DNA of 64,000 nt from Tetradesmus obliquus (GCA_030272155.1 CP126206.1:1426001-1490000), one strand, 5' to 3'. Positions 11,966 through 23,465 are shown, counted from the first letter of the stretch. Numbers and translations are program-made. The notes: a model not told the origin generated them from the sequence alone.

Positions 11966-12052
11966 AGGAACTACGGCGGCTCACGCAGCATCATCGTCAC
12001 CATCCAAGGCCAGAAGCGGCCAGATGGCAGGCGATACGGGCAATTCAGCTGA
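10171..12052 (+). CDS. YjbQ/UPF0047 family protein (secondary thiamine-phosphate synthase type)
   Basis: Five exons join in phase: 10171-10289, 10816-10883, 11310-11393, 11631-11722 and 11968-12052. The deduced core reads FQNTITLPIHKRGCHVVTRK, GLANLFILHTSASLTINENA, SPDVPLDL, the HLDEGLDDMPAHVKSSLMGP region, SLTIPIAKGRFALGTWQGIY and GGSRSIIVTIQG, which covers the UPF0047 domain almost end to end (about 149 residues). Bacterial YjbQ can substitute weakly for thiamine-phosphate synthase; the cellular role is not settled. Conserved His residues in RGCHV, LHTSAS and PAHVKSS are present. The 5' end is incomplete: exon 1 needs an upstream exon ending in phase 2. Three acceptors sit directly after (CTG)n tracts. 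Partial copies of exons lie in the introns and downstream. Confidence 0.9.
10430..10605 (+). repeat. Partial copies of YjbQ-like first core exon
   Basis: About 10432-10507 repeats TRKLLAELPELGEFEVGLAN plus LFS and the GTGAGT donor, with a Y to F change. A shorter copy at about 10568-10600 repeats only the final VANLFS part. Both lie in the intron after exon 10171-10289 and are separated by (CAG)n. Confidence 0.9.
11003..11038 (+). repeat. Partial copy of YjbQ-like exon 10816-10883 3' end
   Basis: Repeats SASPDVPLDLN and the GT of the donor (GTGATT instead of GTGAGC), about 155 bp downstream of the original. Confidence 0.85.
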
Positions 12053-12117
12053 TGGCAGCAAGTTTGCACACACTTATAATTGTACATTAGACATGCTGCG
12101 GTGTTAGAGACGTACTG

Positions 12118-12122
12118 CATGT
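12118..12122 (+). terminator. TGTAA polyadenylation-type signal
   Basis: TGTAA lies 66 bases after the stop codon of the YjbQ-like gene. This pentamer is the usual poly(A) signal of chlorophycean algae. Confidence 0.5.
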
Positions 12123-12289
12123 AATGTGGTAACACTTGGTGCGTCTTGTCGGGACTTTAGGCGCTTTGGTTTTTCAAGTCGCTAGGCATCCCCTTCTTCT
12201 GGTGGTGGCCTTGCACTGCACTTTGCAGATGTCTATGCTTGAGACCTGATGTAACAAGCATCCTTATGCTTACTCCCTATAACACTTGC

Positions 12290-12400
12290 ATCAATACACT
12301 GTCGCTGGTGATGCGCGGCTCGTCATGCAGCACGAGGTGCCGCAATGTGTGGTGGCAGTACTTTTGGTTACCAGGGGGCCACCATGCAGGGTCAGAAGCA
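12290..12400 (+). repeat. Degenerate copy of YjbQ-like last exon
   Basis: CGCGGCTCGTCATGCAGC and the CACCATGCAGGGTCAGAAGC segment resemble the last exon of the YjbQ-like gene but with frame-breaking changes. It lies in the 3' flank. Confidence 0.5.
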
Positions 12401-12695
12401 TGGGCTAGGCTGGTGTTCCCTCTGTAGGCAAATTTGCCTCGAACACTACTGTGTGCCGGGCAGTACTGTAATGTACAGCGAGGTCGCTGCCCTAGCCACC
12501 CTGTTTGACGTGTGTCAATGCTGGTGACACTGTAGGTACATGGGACCCTTCGCCGCACTGAGGAAACATTGCGAGGCCCGCGGGGCACAGAGCCCCATGC
12601 AAACACACACCAAAGGTTGCAGCAGGCTCATTTACAATACCATATACAGGACTGAACCAGCCTCGGCCTGCTTTTCAGCCCCTGGCTGCGGCAGC

Positions 12696-12832
12696 AACGG
12701 GGCGTAGTGTGCCCCGGACCACAGCAGGTGCACGTGCATTGGTGCTTCCCCCTCGTTGGTGCTTTTTGCCATACGTCAGGATGTACTGCGGGCCGCCCCA
12801 GGCTGCCTCATACACCGATGGTAAACAACACA
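12696..12832 (-). repeat. Decayed copy of OTU gene last exon
   Basis: Minus-strand reading starts VYEAAWGGPQYILTYG and then loses frame before the MHLLWSGAHY region. It is the most distant of three copies of the last exon and looks dead. Confidence 0.8.
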
Positions 12833-13504
12833 TGGGCACCCCCACTCAGTGCAGCAGCCGGTGACGGTCTCAATGGGCAGAGCCATCCTGATGCACACCA
12901 CATCATAAAGTACTACTAGTACGTAGTACGTCGCCAACCTCAGGACTGCGCTGCTCCACAAGCAAAGCATGCAGCAACATACTGGCCATCAAGTACGTCG
13001 GCACAACACCACCCTCATGACTGCGCTGCTGCCGCAGCAGCGAGCCGCTAGGCAGGTGCTGTGCCAACCTACTTGATGAATAGTGTGATGACCTGCATGG
13101 CTTGCGCAGCGGCTGTTAACAAAGAGTTTACATACACGTAAGCAATGGGCTGAAGCTGCAGCTGCCATCTGCCGGCAAAAAGATGCATCCTGTGCATGCA
13201 GTTGCTGTTAGCGCCACCACACCTCAGGCTGGGTTGCGGATGCCACAACTCGAGTGTTGCATGACGGCAACTCAACTTGTGAGCTGGCTCTCGTGCTCAG
13301 TTCAAGAACCATCGATAGGCGCCGAGCCTATCTTGGGGCCAAAACAGCCAATAGCAACCACTCAAGCAAGCCTCACAACTTGCCAACTGCAACAGTTGCA
13401 CAGATCACGGCACACCGAGCGCAACACAAACAGCGCTACAACACACCAACTGTTGCAGCAGGCCTCGCAGCTTGCTGGCTGGCTGGCTGGCTGGCTGCAG
13501 CAGG

Positions 13505-13645
13505 CTTTACAACTTGCTGGCCGGCTGCGGCAGCAGGTCATAATGCGCGCCGCTCCACAGCAGGTGCATGGGTGCTGCTGACTTTTCGAAATCTTCGCCA
13601 TATGTCAGGATGTACTGCGGGCTGCCCCAGCCAGGCTGGTACACC
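13505..13645 (-). repeat. Intact copy of OTU gene C-terminal exon
   Basis: Reads VYQPGWGSPQYILTYGEDFE, then KSAAPMHLLWSGAHYDLLPQ, PASKL and stop, with a possible acceptor just upstream. It is an in-frame alternative to the C-terminal half of exon 13782-13972 and still carries the catalytic His. Confidence 0.85.
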
Positions 13646-13781
13646 GCTGGTAAAGGTCACATGGGCACCCCCACTCACTTGAGCAGCCAGTTTGAAGTCA
13701 CTGCCAGAGACAAAAGAGATGGTGCCAGGACCCACATGTAACTTCCCTCTCTCACAATTCCCGGGCACACCACAGCATGCC

Positions 13782-16072
13782 TCACAGCTTGCTGGCTGGC
13801 TGTGGCAACAGCAGGTCGTAGTGTGCCCCGCTCCAAAGAAGATGCATGGGTGCTGCAGCTATTTCAAATTCTTCGCCATACGTCAGGATGTACTGCGGGC
13901 CTCCCCAGGCTGCCTGGTACACCGCAATGGGCCGCTGCAGCACACGGGATGCCATCAGAAGCTCCGGCTCGCCTGATGGCAGCAGCAGCAGCAGCACAGC
14001 AGCAGTGTTGAACATATACCTAAACGACAATGGGCCGCTGCAGCACACAGGATGCCATCAACAGCTCAGGCTCCCCTGCATAGTGGCAGCAGCAACAGCA
14101 GCAGCAGCAGCAGCGGTGGTAGTTTTTGTGAGGCTAGTACACCGCGATGGGCCGCTGCAGCACACAGAATGCCATCAGCAGCTCCAACTCGCCTGCAATA
14201 TGGCAGCAGCAGCAGCAGCAGCACCAGCGGCAGCAGCAGTAGCAGTGTTGGTTTCTGTCGGGCTGGTGCCATCATAGCCACGACGTCGTAATACATTTTG
14301 AAGTTGACATAATCTTTTTACCTGTCTGACATTACAGGGCAGCCATGCAGGGCTCACCTCCCCACACCCCTGGCTGCGCCATCTGTCAATGGCTCCTGCT
14401 TGGGGCTATGCTCTCATGCTCTTGTCCTACGCTGGGTACCCTACAGAACCGCCCGACCTCACCTCCCCACACCCCCGGCTGCGCCATCTTTGCCAAGTAG
14501 TCGTCAAAGTCGTCAGCAATGCCCGGCAAGAAAGGCTCCATGTCCCTGCAGCGGCAGCAGCGGCAGCAGCAGCAGCAGCAGTGTTGTGGCATACAGCAAA
14601 GCGCAGCGCAGCGCAGCACAGCACAGCACATGGCAGACACGCAAAGCACAGCACATGGCAGACACGCAAAGCACAGCACGGCACACAACATAGCCCTGCA
14701 GCGCATACAGCAGGTTGAACCCAGGCTGACAGCACAGCACAGGACAGTAAGAGATGGTGCCACATTTCCTTAAATCATGGATTTGTACAACCTTTTCTGT
14801 TGCAAGCATGCAAGCAACTGCTGCGCTTGCCGCACTGCAGCCTACCTCTGTGTTCTACCACCCTGCACACCAGCTTCGTGTGAACACCAAAAGCTCAATC
14901 CGCAACGTCACTGATGAACCAGCAAACAATAATCAATGGTGCGTTGTAAAGGGAGAGTTTTCATTTTACCGTTGTGCTGACTACCGTCAAATGAATAATG
15001 CAACAGGGACACCTCACTCTGTGCTCTTGCGCAGCTCCTCCACTGCTGCCTGCCGCAGCGCCGAGTCTCAGCTGTATGTCTGGTGGTGACCTTGCACACA
15101 TGCCCTGAACATGCAGCTGCATCCAATAAACCAACTTTAGCCTAAACCACGACATACAGGCACCACCCACTCCCTGTTCTTGCGCAGTTTATCCACCACC
15201 GCCTGCCGCAGCGCCAGCGCCTGGGCTGTATGTTTGAGCAGAAAAGCCATTTATCTACATGTCTGCCCCCACGCGCACACAAGCAATCAATAAAACCACA
15301 CAAATGAGAATGCTTAATGCATTGTGTTTAGAAACAGGTCACCAGGCCGCACAGTCACCCTGCTGTTCTTGCGCAGCTACTTCACTACTGCCTACGCACA
15401 GAAGTATGCAGAGCGCACCCACGGGCATGAAGATGCTTGGTACACTGTGTTTATGCACATGTCACCCGGCACCACTCACTCTCTGTTCTTCCGCAGCTCC
15501 TCCACCACTGCCTGCCGCAGCGCCAGCGCTTTGCTGTACTCCGCAGCAGCAGGCAGCTGCTGCCCGCCGTGCTGCAGCTGGTGGTGGCCCTGCACGCACG
15601 CCCTGAACATGCAGCTGCCGTCTCCGGTAATGCCACACTTGGCAAAGCGAGTGGGCCGCTGCTGCTGCAAAGGAAGCGCGCTGCTGCTGCTAGTGCTGTC
15701 TGTGGGGGAGCTGCGTGTTATAACGTCTGCTCGCTCGGCTTGGGGACGTGGCAGGGAGCTTAGTGTTGGCTGCCTGCTGCGTTTGGGCTGAGCATTGCTG
15801 TGCATGCTGCAAGGGCGGGATGAGATGGCAGGGTGCAGCAGTAGCTGCACAGCGAACTGCTGCGGGCTCGCACGGACTGCGGAGCTGCTGGAAAATTGTT
15901 TAACAGGTAAGTGAAGCATCGTTGCAGAGTGATCGCGATCAGCAGGTGGAAGGACCGAGCAGGACAACAGCGCAAGGAACACACAGCTCAGCACAGCAGA
16001 TTCAGGCCGTTTCCAACATGAGCTTTGCCTCATACAGCTTAGATTACAGACTTGAAGTTGTTTACTGTGCAT
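13782..16072 (-). CDS. OTU-domain cysteine protease (deubiquitinase)
   Basis: Three exons join in phase: 16072-15480, 14545-14463 and 13972-13782, giving 288 residues. Motifs in order are GITGDGSCMFRACVQGHH (Asp and nucleophile Cys of the OTU core), LRQAVVEELRKNREDMEPFL, AKMAQPGVWGGEPELLMASR, VLQRPIAVYQ, YILTYGEEFE and MHLLWSGAHYDLLLP (catalytic His). OTU proteases cleave ubiquitin from substrates; linkage preference cannot be read from sequence. The N-terminal 120 residues are Ser/Arg/Gln-rich and could be a targeting or disordered region. The start at 16072 is the first ATG of the open frame, but a further 5' exon is possible. (CTG)n tracts precede both internal acceptors. Confidence 0.85.
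14031..14200 (-). repeat. Two copies of OTU exon 3 5' end
   Basis: Segments near 14031-14085 and 14146-14200 repeat the exon start (GELELLMAFCVLQRPIAVY in the distal one) with upstream CTG repeats. The period is about 115 bp. Confidence 0.9.
14347..14392 (-). repeat. Copy of OTU exon 2 3' end with donor
   Basis: Repeats MAQPGVWGG and the following GTGAGC donor about 115 bp beyond the real donor. Confidence 0.85.
15010..15410 (-). repeat. Three copies of OTU exon 1 3' end with donor
   Basis: Copies near 15018-15075, 15166-15235 and 15355-15400 repeat the ALALRQAVVEELRKNRE segment and its GTGAGTG donor in different states of decay. They lie in the intron after exon 1. Confidence 0.85.
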
Positions 16073-16074
16073 GC

Positions 16075-17730
16075 AACGATCATGCGTGCGTACTTTTGTG
16101 GTCTAGGGCTTGACGGTCACTGGCACAAGCCCTGCCCTGCTGTGCAAAGGCCCGCTTGTGAATGACCGTGTTGGAGTTCGGCAGTTGTGTTGTAAAAGCC
16201 CCTATATTGGTTTAGGGATTATATGCGTTTGGGGGCGAGCTTGCGCCCAGGCAGCCCAAGGACCTGATAGCTGGGAACACTGGACATGCCTATCTGCATG
16301 CTGGCGGCAGTCTGCCGCTGCGTCACATGGACAAGAGATGTACGCATGAAATTTTTCATACGAGTGCAGATGCAGTTGCTGAGCCATGCATTTGCTGCAG
16401 CGTGTCAGTCAATGCGCAGCAACACAGACTCAGTAGGTGTTCCTGCAAGAGGCCTGGCCAACTTGCGGGCGCCATGTTACCATAGCAGGCAAAGCGTCGA
16501 TGCTGCCAAACAAAAACGTTCTAGCTGCTGCAGCATCCATCCAGAACCGAGTCACCGCTGGTGTGCAACCACACCCACCTAATAAATCCCAGGACTGAAA
16601 CCTGCTCCGGCACTAGCCTAGCGAGCTGCAATCTCACAACAGCTGCACTGGACGTGGTGTGGGCCCATTGATGCTACAGCAGCAAGCATGCACGGCCCCA
16701 GCAGCTGCAGCCGGCGGCAGCACCTGCTGCATATACGCCTGATGAAACAAGAGAGTGCTGGTCTTCAGCGTGTTGTGCTGAGCCAGCACAGCAACCCTAC
16801 TGATGGCACGCCAGAAAGGCATGCGGACATGACGCTGCATCGTGTACACGATGATACATCATCGGGTGCGGCATTGTGCAGGCTGCAGCTTGATGATGCA
16901 AAGCCGCCACGCGCCACACTCGCTCACACCAGCTAAACGCCTCCATTGCTGCTGCTGCACAAGGCATATGCCTGCACTCGCAAGCAAAGGACAGACCCTC
17001 TTTGCGGCACTTGATCATAAAGGTGCAGCCCACCGCACAGCTCCGGGTGAGCCACTCATTCACAACCATTCGCCTGTCAAAAGGCATCTGCCTGCACTCC
17101 CATACAATAAACAAACCCAGCTGATGACACCAGCGGCTGCGCTGCCCAACTGCCGCCACATGCACAACCAACAGCAGCGCCCGCTGCTGCTGCTGCGTGT
17201 TGAGGCGCCTCAGCAGCAACATTGATGGAGTATGTGACTTCAGGATCAGTCCTTCACAGCTGGGCTGCTTACAAACACACACCCACACACACACAGCCAG
17301 TGCGATGTGTCCAACTCTGCAGGCACACACAAATGCTGCACTTGCAGCCAGCTGCGCTGCTCGCACGCATGCTGCAGCAACATCAGTGGTGGTCCTTGGC
17401 TGAGGTGTCCTTGCACGACACCCATGGTGTTGCGCCGGGACAACTCGCCGAGTGGCTCCACTAATGGCGCTGCGGCACGTGTATGAGCAGCGGAACTGGC
17501 TGTAAGAACAAGCGCCGCCACTCGCAATGCCGAAGACACACACTCGACCATTGCACTGCATGCTGGTGCTGCACACGTGGCACTGAGCAGTACCAAGCTT
17601 CACTAGCGGTACTTCGGCGACACCGTTAGACACCTTGTGCACACCCTGGCATTCCGCCGCCAGCACTGCACACTGGTACTAGCAGGTGCAATGCAGCACT
17701 TGGTGCTGCACAGTTGGTCAGACTGATGAG
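16075..17730. other. Unassigned interval
   Basis: No recognised gene. A 289-codon open frame on the minus strand (17666-16797) is Cys-rich and lacks any motif I know. Within it, two similar segments (ECRQMPFDRRM and ECRHMPCAAAAM, about 120 bp apart) hint at the same kind of partial-exon copying seen in neighbouring genes. Confidence 0.3.
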
Positions 17731-17754
17731 CAGTACTCAGTACAAGGTGAGCAG

Positions 17755-18005
17755 TCTACCGGTAACACCACCAAACCCCTGCCCTGCGCGCGCCTCTGTA
17801 TACTGTCTCCACAATGTCCACAAACTCTCCTCGCTCTGCTGCATTTGTGACACCATCACTGCTGCACTGAAATGATGACTGTACTGCAGGCCACACAGCT
17901 GCAAAGACGATGCAGCAATTGGAGCTGCAGCTGCTGCAGCGGCGGTACCCTGCTGACTCAGTAGCGGCACATGGTAGAGTAGTCCTTGGGTGACACCACC
18001 AACCT
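17755..18005 (-). repeat. Two copies of DIM1 last-exon 3' part
   Basis: About 17955-18002 repeats VVSPKDYST plus a stop region. About 17757-17835 repeats the segment encoding FVDIVETVYRGARKGRGLVV in degenerate form. Both are downstream of the real stop. Confidence 0.9.
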
Positions 18006-18039
18006 GCTGCTGCTGCTGCATATGCATGCAGCTGACGCC

Positions 18040-18178
18040 TCAGTAGCGGTACTTGGTGGAGTAGTCTTTCGGTGACACCACCAGACCCCGTCCCTTGCGC
18101 GCGCCCCTGTACACCGTCTCCACGATGTCAACAAACTCCTGCTTGTCATTCATGGCCCAGTTGATCTTGTTGTTGTTA

Positions 18179-18218
<40 letters not shown>

Positions 18219-19117
18219 GCAGCAGCAGCAAGCAGCAGAAGACTTAGGTCAGCAGCTGTGTACAAACAGAAGGGCCGCCTGAGTTGCTTGCCGCTGCAGC
18301 AAATTGCGAGTAAAAGGAGTACAGACACCACAGTAATACAGCACGCGTCTGTTACAGATGACAGAACATATGTGACGATGATGAATTGTTACTAACAGCC
18401 ACATGGACATGTGACACACTGTGCCCAGGTCAACCATGATGTGCTTGTTTCTGATAAAGAACATGGTGGTGCAGGGCTCGAGAGAAGAAGATGACCAAAA
18501 CACACATATAACCCGTTACATATGTTGCTAACAGTCACATGACAAAGGTACGCACCTATGCCCAGGTCCACCATGTTGTGCTTGTAACTAAAGAAGAACA
18601 TTGTGGTGCACAGGTGAGAACATGACCAGAACACAAACAAGCCCCATAACACATGTTACTGACAGTCACATCAGAAAGGTGACACACCTGTGCCCAGGTC
18701 CACCATGATGTGCTTGTTCCTGAAGAAGAACATGGTGGTGCAGGGATCGTATAGCTCGTACATGGTGTTGAAGTCGGGAACTTCACTGATGTCCACTAGG
18801 AAGATGACCGCAAAGTTCTTCATCTGGTCGGCAACAGAGGCCAGGATCTCATCCTGCTGCATGCACTGCGGGTCCCAGTCGTGCCCGAAGCGGATGACCA
18901 CCACTCGCTCTTCCTCGCCCAGGATGGCCTGTTGTGGGTTGCAAGAGCCAGCGGCAAACAGAAGTGCGACAATGGCGAGGCAAAGAGCTTGTAACAAGGA
19001 GGCCTGTTCAGTGCACGACGTCCGTGACACAGCTGTTGCCGCAGCGACAAAAGCACAAACCCCACCCACCTGGTCCACGGCGTAGCCGCTGTGCAAGTGG
19101 GGCAGCAGGTAACTCAT
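18040..19117 (-). CDS. DIM1: DIM1/DIB1 thioredoxin-like U5 snRNP protein (TXNL4A orthologue)
   Basis: Three exons join in phase: 19117-19070, 18928-18688 and 18179-18040, giving exactly 142 residues, the length of the human and plant proteins. The sequence is close to the eukaryotic consensus: MSYLLPHLHSGYAVDQ, EEERVVVIRFGHDWDPQCMQ, VPDFNTMYELYDPCTTMFFF, RNKHIMVDLGTGNNNKINWA and VVSPKDYSTKYRY. The protein is a core component of the U5 snRNP and U4/U6.U5 tri-snRNP and acts in nuclear pre-mRNA splicing before B-complex activation. A (CTG)n tract precedes the last acceptor. Copies of the ends of exons 2 and 3 lie in intron 2 and downstream. Confidence 0.97.
18181..18232. repeat. (CTG)n tract at DIM1 intron 2 acceptor
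   Basis: Plus-strand CAG run; on the coding strand it is (CTG)n ending GCTGCCAG at the splice acceptor. Confidence 0.9.
18405..18625 (-). repeat. Two copies of DIM1 exon 2 3' end with donor
   Basis: About 18557-18618 reads CTTMFFFSYKHNMVDLGIG and about 18414-18478 reads CTTMFFIRNKHIMVDLGT. Each is followed by a GT near the original donor and by the same intron-start sequence (CATGTGACTGTTAG type). The period is about 135-140 bp. Confidence 0.95.
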
Positions 19118-20334
19118 GCTGCCCTGCTGCTGCCGCTGCTGCTGCTGCTACCGCTGCTGCCCTGCTTGCTAGCTGAGAGGTGGCAGCTGTACGCTGCTGC
19201 TTTGCAGCTGATGGCCTGGTGTCAGCGCCGCAAATCTTATGCAGTGGCGCCGAGTCCTGCAGTCTCTGTGCGATCGGCTTGCAGGAAACTGCCCGTGTCC
19301 TGCAAGCATGACAACGGCACAGCAGGAGCGTCATTTTAAGCATCACATGCAAGAAACCAAACATCTCAACAAACATCAAACCAACAGCTGTTAGTTTACG
19401 GTCCATTTGGTGCAAATGGGGGCAGCATTGCCCTTGCCACGTGCCACCAGAGGCAGCAGCACCGCTGCTGCTGCTGTCTGCGAGAGCGCATAGCGCTAGC
19501 GGCATCTGCAGTTAATAGCTGAAGCATCTGTGGGTGTTGGTCTTTCAGGGGATGCCGCACATGATGCACCCCCAAGAAGCAGAATTGCTGCTGCATCAAA
19601 CAAGCTTCTGGAAGCAAACACTCATCAGCCGCAGTGCCATCGCACGCACTGGCACCTGCTGCTTAGATGACGGCAAAAGCTGCTGCCAACCAAGATAATC
19701 AGGCAAGGTCACACCCTGAAGCTACGAGATGCTGCTGAAGCGCGCAACAGAAGTCACCTGCAAACCCACTGCAGCAGCAGCAGCTGCTGCCTTGCCCCTC
19801 AAGTTCTAGCCAACCGCGCTGTGCCAGACGAACACTGATAACCTCTAATTTCAAATCACTTCAATACGCAAGTTTCAGCAATTTTTAGTGTGGTTGAGAA
19901 GCCGAGGGGTCTCGCGCGATCAGAGCTCAAGCTCAGCCAATGCAGGAAGCAGAACAAGCCACGGACTTTCGATGCAAAGCTTCGTCAAAGCTAAAGAATC
20001 ATGTCGACGAACCTTTGCAGGGCCAAGGTACAAAGTACTACTAAGCTCCTGTAGGCCTTGCGCTCAGCTCTGTACCCTGGGTGCAGGTGTTTGCTGTGCC
20101 TACTGTGTCTCAGACTTCAGTGAAGCGATGGTAGGGAGCAGCCTGCTCACAATGCAGTTGTTCTTTTCACGCAACTGTTTTGTTGAGTTCTCTCTAATCG
20201 TATCGATAGTATCCTGTCAGTGTGCTGCAACGGTGTCCACCTGTACCACACCTCCTCACTAGCCTGCCTAGACGTCCCTACAGGCCCTCACCAGCCAGCA
20301 ACGGCAACGCTTCTCCTTTTAGCTACCAATTACC
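19118..20334. other. Intergenic between divergent DIM1 and VIR3-like genes
   Basis: No gene recognised. It contains CTG/GCT-rich sequence near 19127-19170 and shared 5' regulatory space of the two divergently transcribed genes. Confidence 0.4.
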
Positions 20335-20927
20335 ATGGCTCTATTTGCCGTCCTTCACGCCACCAGCAACCCCTGGATCAGCAGCAGGCAGGGCAGGCCC
20401 CACCACACGCATGCAGTACAGCAGCAGCGCTGCTGCCACTACAGCCACACGGCAGGGCAGCTCGGTTTGGCAACAACAGTCTGCAGGTCTGCCAGCGTGC
20501 AAAGCCCCAGCATAAGCCTTGACAAGGTAAGCGTGTGATATCTTTGAGGTTGCATGAGCATCTGTTGGTGCATACCTTTGGAAGTGTGTGTTCTGTTGAT
20601 CCTGCAGGAGGCATTTGTGTAAGAGTGCATTGTTCTGGCGTGCATAGCTGCTGCAGGTGCAGTTTATATAAGGTGTGCTCTGTTGATTCATGGGTTGTCT
20701 CATAGAGGTTGGGCCTCAGCAGGTGCATTGCTGGGTTACCTTTGCGCCTGTGCCTGCCCTGCTGCCCCCCTGCTTGCTTGCAGGACAGCAGCCTCCTACC
20801 TGTGCACCATGCAAATACTTTCGTTTTTCAATATTCCTGCACACGCCGTGCTGCTTGCCTGCCTGCCTGCTTGCAGGACAGCACCCTCACCTCATTCTGT
20901 CAGCAGCTGGACAGCATCCTGGTGAGT

Positions 20928-20985
<58 letters not shown>

Positions 20986-21283
20986 GCAGCAGCTGCAAAA
21001 TCACTGTCAGCAACTGTTCAGCAGCAGTAGCAGCAGCAGCAGCCTGCAGTCATTTCGCCAGCAGCTGGGCAGCTTCCTGGCGTGTTCTTGGATTAGCTGC
21101 AGCAGCAACAGCAGCAGTTGCTTCATTTTCGGTCACCACCGCCAGCAGCAGCACCAGCACCAGCAGCAGCAGCAGCAGGGCAGCATATGCACTGAGGGAC
21201 TGTGTAACTTCTGCAGGCTGCGGCGATGCCTGTCCTCACCAGGCTGGGTGCCTGAGCCACATCAATGCATTGAAACCTGTCGC

Positions 21284-21314
<31 letters not shown>

Positions 21315-23428
21315 ACTGCTGCTTTTTCTGCCGCCAGGCTGATGCATCGGGCGACGGTAGCAATGCGGGCAGCAATGCGGGCAGCAATGCTGAGAAGCTG
21401 GCGGTGCAGCTGGCGGAAGCGGCCCGGGCGCAAGGCCTGGTCAAGGTGTGTAGGGGCCCTGCTCGGCTTTGTCTGTTGTTGAAGTGCCGCGCTTGTTAGT
21501 TAATTTGTGGAACTGATGTACGTGCATCTGTGTGTGTAGAAGCCTGTGTAAAAGCCTGTGTAAAAGCCTGTGCCCAGCAGGGCGGTGTTTGCTGCTGGGC
21601 AGCAATGCTGGGCAGCTGGCGTTGCAGCTGGCGGAAGCGGCCCGGGCGCAAGGCCTGGTCAAGGTGTGTGGCGGTGACGTGTCTTGCGTCGGGTGGTGAT
21701 GTGCCCCCTGGCGAATGCACTGCATTTGTGTATTGCGAAGGTGACTGCCGTGCCAAAAGCTGCATGTTTGAGTGCCGATCCATGTGTGCTACTGGGCGGC
21801 TGTCGCTGTCGCTATTGCTGGTGCCGCACAAGGTGTGTCGCACAGCCACACTCAATGTCTGCAGGCATTTGTCACAAAGCTGTTGACACAACACTGCTGT
21901 GTTTTGCTGTATCTGCAGGCGTTTGGCAGGGGCCTGCAGGTGCCTAAGCGCACCTACACAATTGATGAGCTGCGGCTCAAACCCTGCAGCACTGTCACGC
22001 CCTGCCCAAACCCTGCGCTGCTGCTGTGCAATTATCCCTGCAGGCGTTTGGCAGGGGCCTGCAGGTGCCCAAGCGCATCTACACGATAGATGAGCTGCGG
22101 CTGACCCGTTGCACCACTGTGGCTAAGCCCTGCACTTGTGCTCTTTGCCTTCAACCTGCTCTAATTGCAGGCGTTTGGCAGGGGCCTCCAAGTGCCCAAG
22201 CGCATCTATACAATCGATGAGCTGCGGCTGAACAAAGTTGAGCCGGAGAAGCTGCTGTCTCCCACAGGTGGGTTGTTACATTGTTATTTATGTTGTTAGT
22301 GACAGCCTTTGAGTTTTGAGGGCGCTGAGAAGCTGCAGTCACGCTGTTGCAGTGACTGCATTGGCTGTGTATCGTCACAGTGGCGTGGAAAGGCGCCTGG
22401 TGCTGTCGACTATGGCAGCACAGCTTTCTTTGTTTGAATGCTGTTACTGTCCAGTGGTTGGAAGCACCCCACTCACCAGCTCACTGCTGCTGTTACAATT
22501 GTGTTACATCGTGTGCAGATGACAGCCTCAACTACGTGCGCAACGTGGCGCAGGGGGCAGCAGCAGCAGGGCTGGCAGCAGTCGCATACTTCTCAGGTGC
22601 GCAGGCAGGGCCTTTTGTCACTACGCTTGCTGAAGTCCTGGCGTGCGTGTTCGGCAGCAGGAGCAGCAGCAGCAGCAGCACAAGGAGCAGCAGCAGCAGC
22701 GCTAGCAGCGTACTGGCAGTGGCCATATGTGGCGTGCAGCAGCGGTGGCAGCTGCAGCGAGGGCATCATTTGCGCCCTTGTTGGGATACGGCTGAGTTGT
22801 GCAAGCCTCGACTCAGGCAGCAGCAGCGGTGGCAGCAGTAGACATCAGCCCCCATCAGCAGCTCTGCCGAGTGGCACATCGCCTCTCCCAGGTCTCAGGT
22901 ATAACGCCAGTCAGTGTATACACCGTTGCTGCCGCTGCTGCTGCTGCTGCTGCCGCAGGCTTTGATGGCGGCAAGGTGTTTGGCACGCTGCTGGGCGCTA
23001 GCTTCCTGCTTGCAGCAGACCAGGTGAGCAGCAGCAGCGGCAGCAGCAGCAGCAGCAGCGGCAGCGACAGCGGCAGCAGCACCATCTGCAACAGCAGCGA
23101 CGGCAGCTAACAGGTGAGGACGGCGGCAGCAGCAGCGGCAGCAGCAGCAGCAGCAGCAGCATCTTGTGCCGGCTTCGTGCGGGCAGCAGACCAGGTGAAG
23201 GAGGGCGGCAGCAGGAACGATAGCAACAGCAGCAGCAGCAGCAGCAGCATCTTGTGCCAGCTTCCTGCTAGCAGCAGACCAGGTGAGGAGGACGGCAGCA
23301 GCAGCAACAGCAGTAGCAGCAGCAGCAGCAAAAGCAGCATGCGGCAGCAGATCAGGTGACTAACGCAGAGGCAGCAGCACTAAAGGCAGGGGATGGGAGC
23401 AGCAGTTACAGATGGGAGCAGCAGTAGC

Positions 23429-23465
<37 letters not shown>

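Noticed and set aside
16797-17666. 289-codon minus-strand ORF as a gene
   Set aside because: Cys-rich composition, no motif, and overlapping open frames on the other strand; it could be chance in this GC-rich, stop-poor DNA. Only noted as an unassigned interval.
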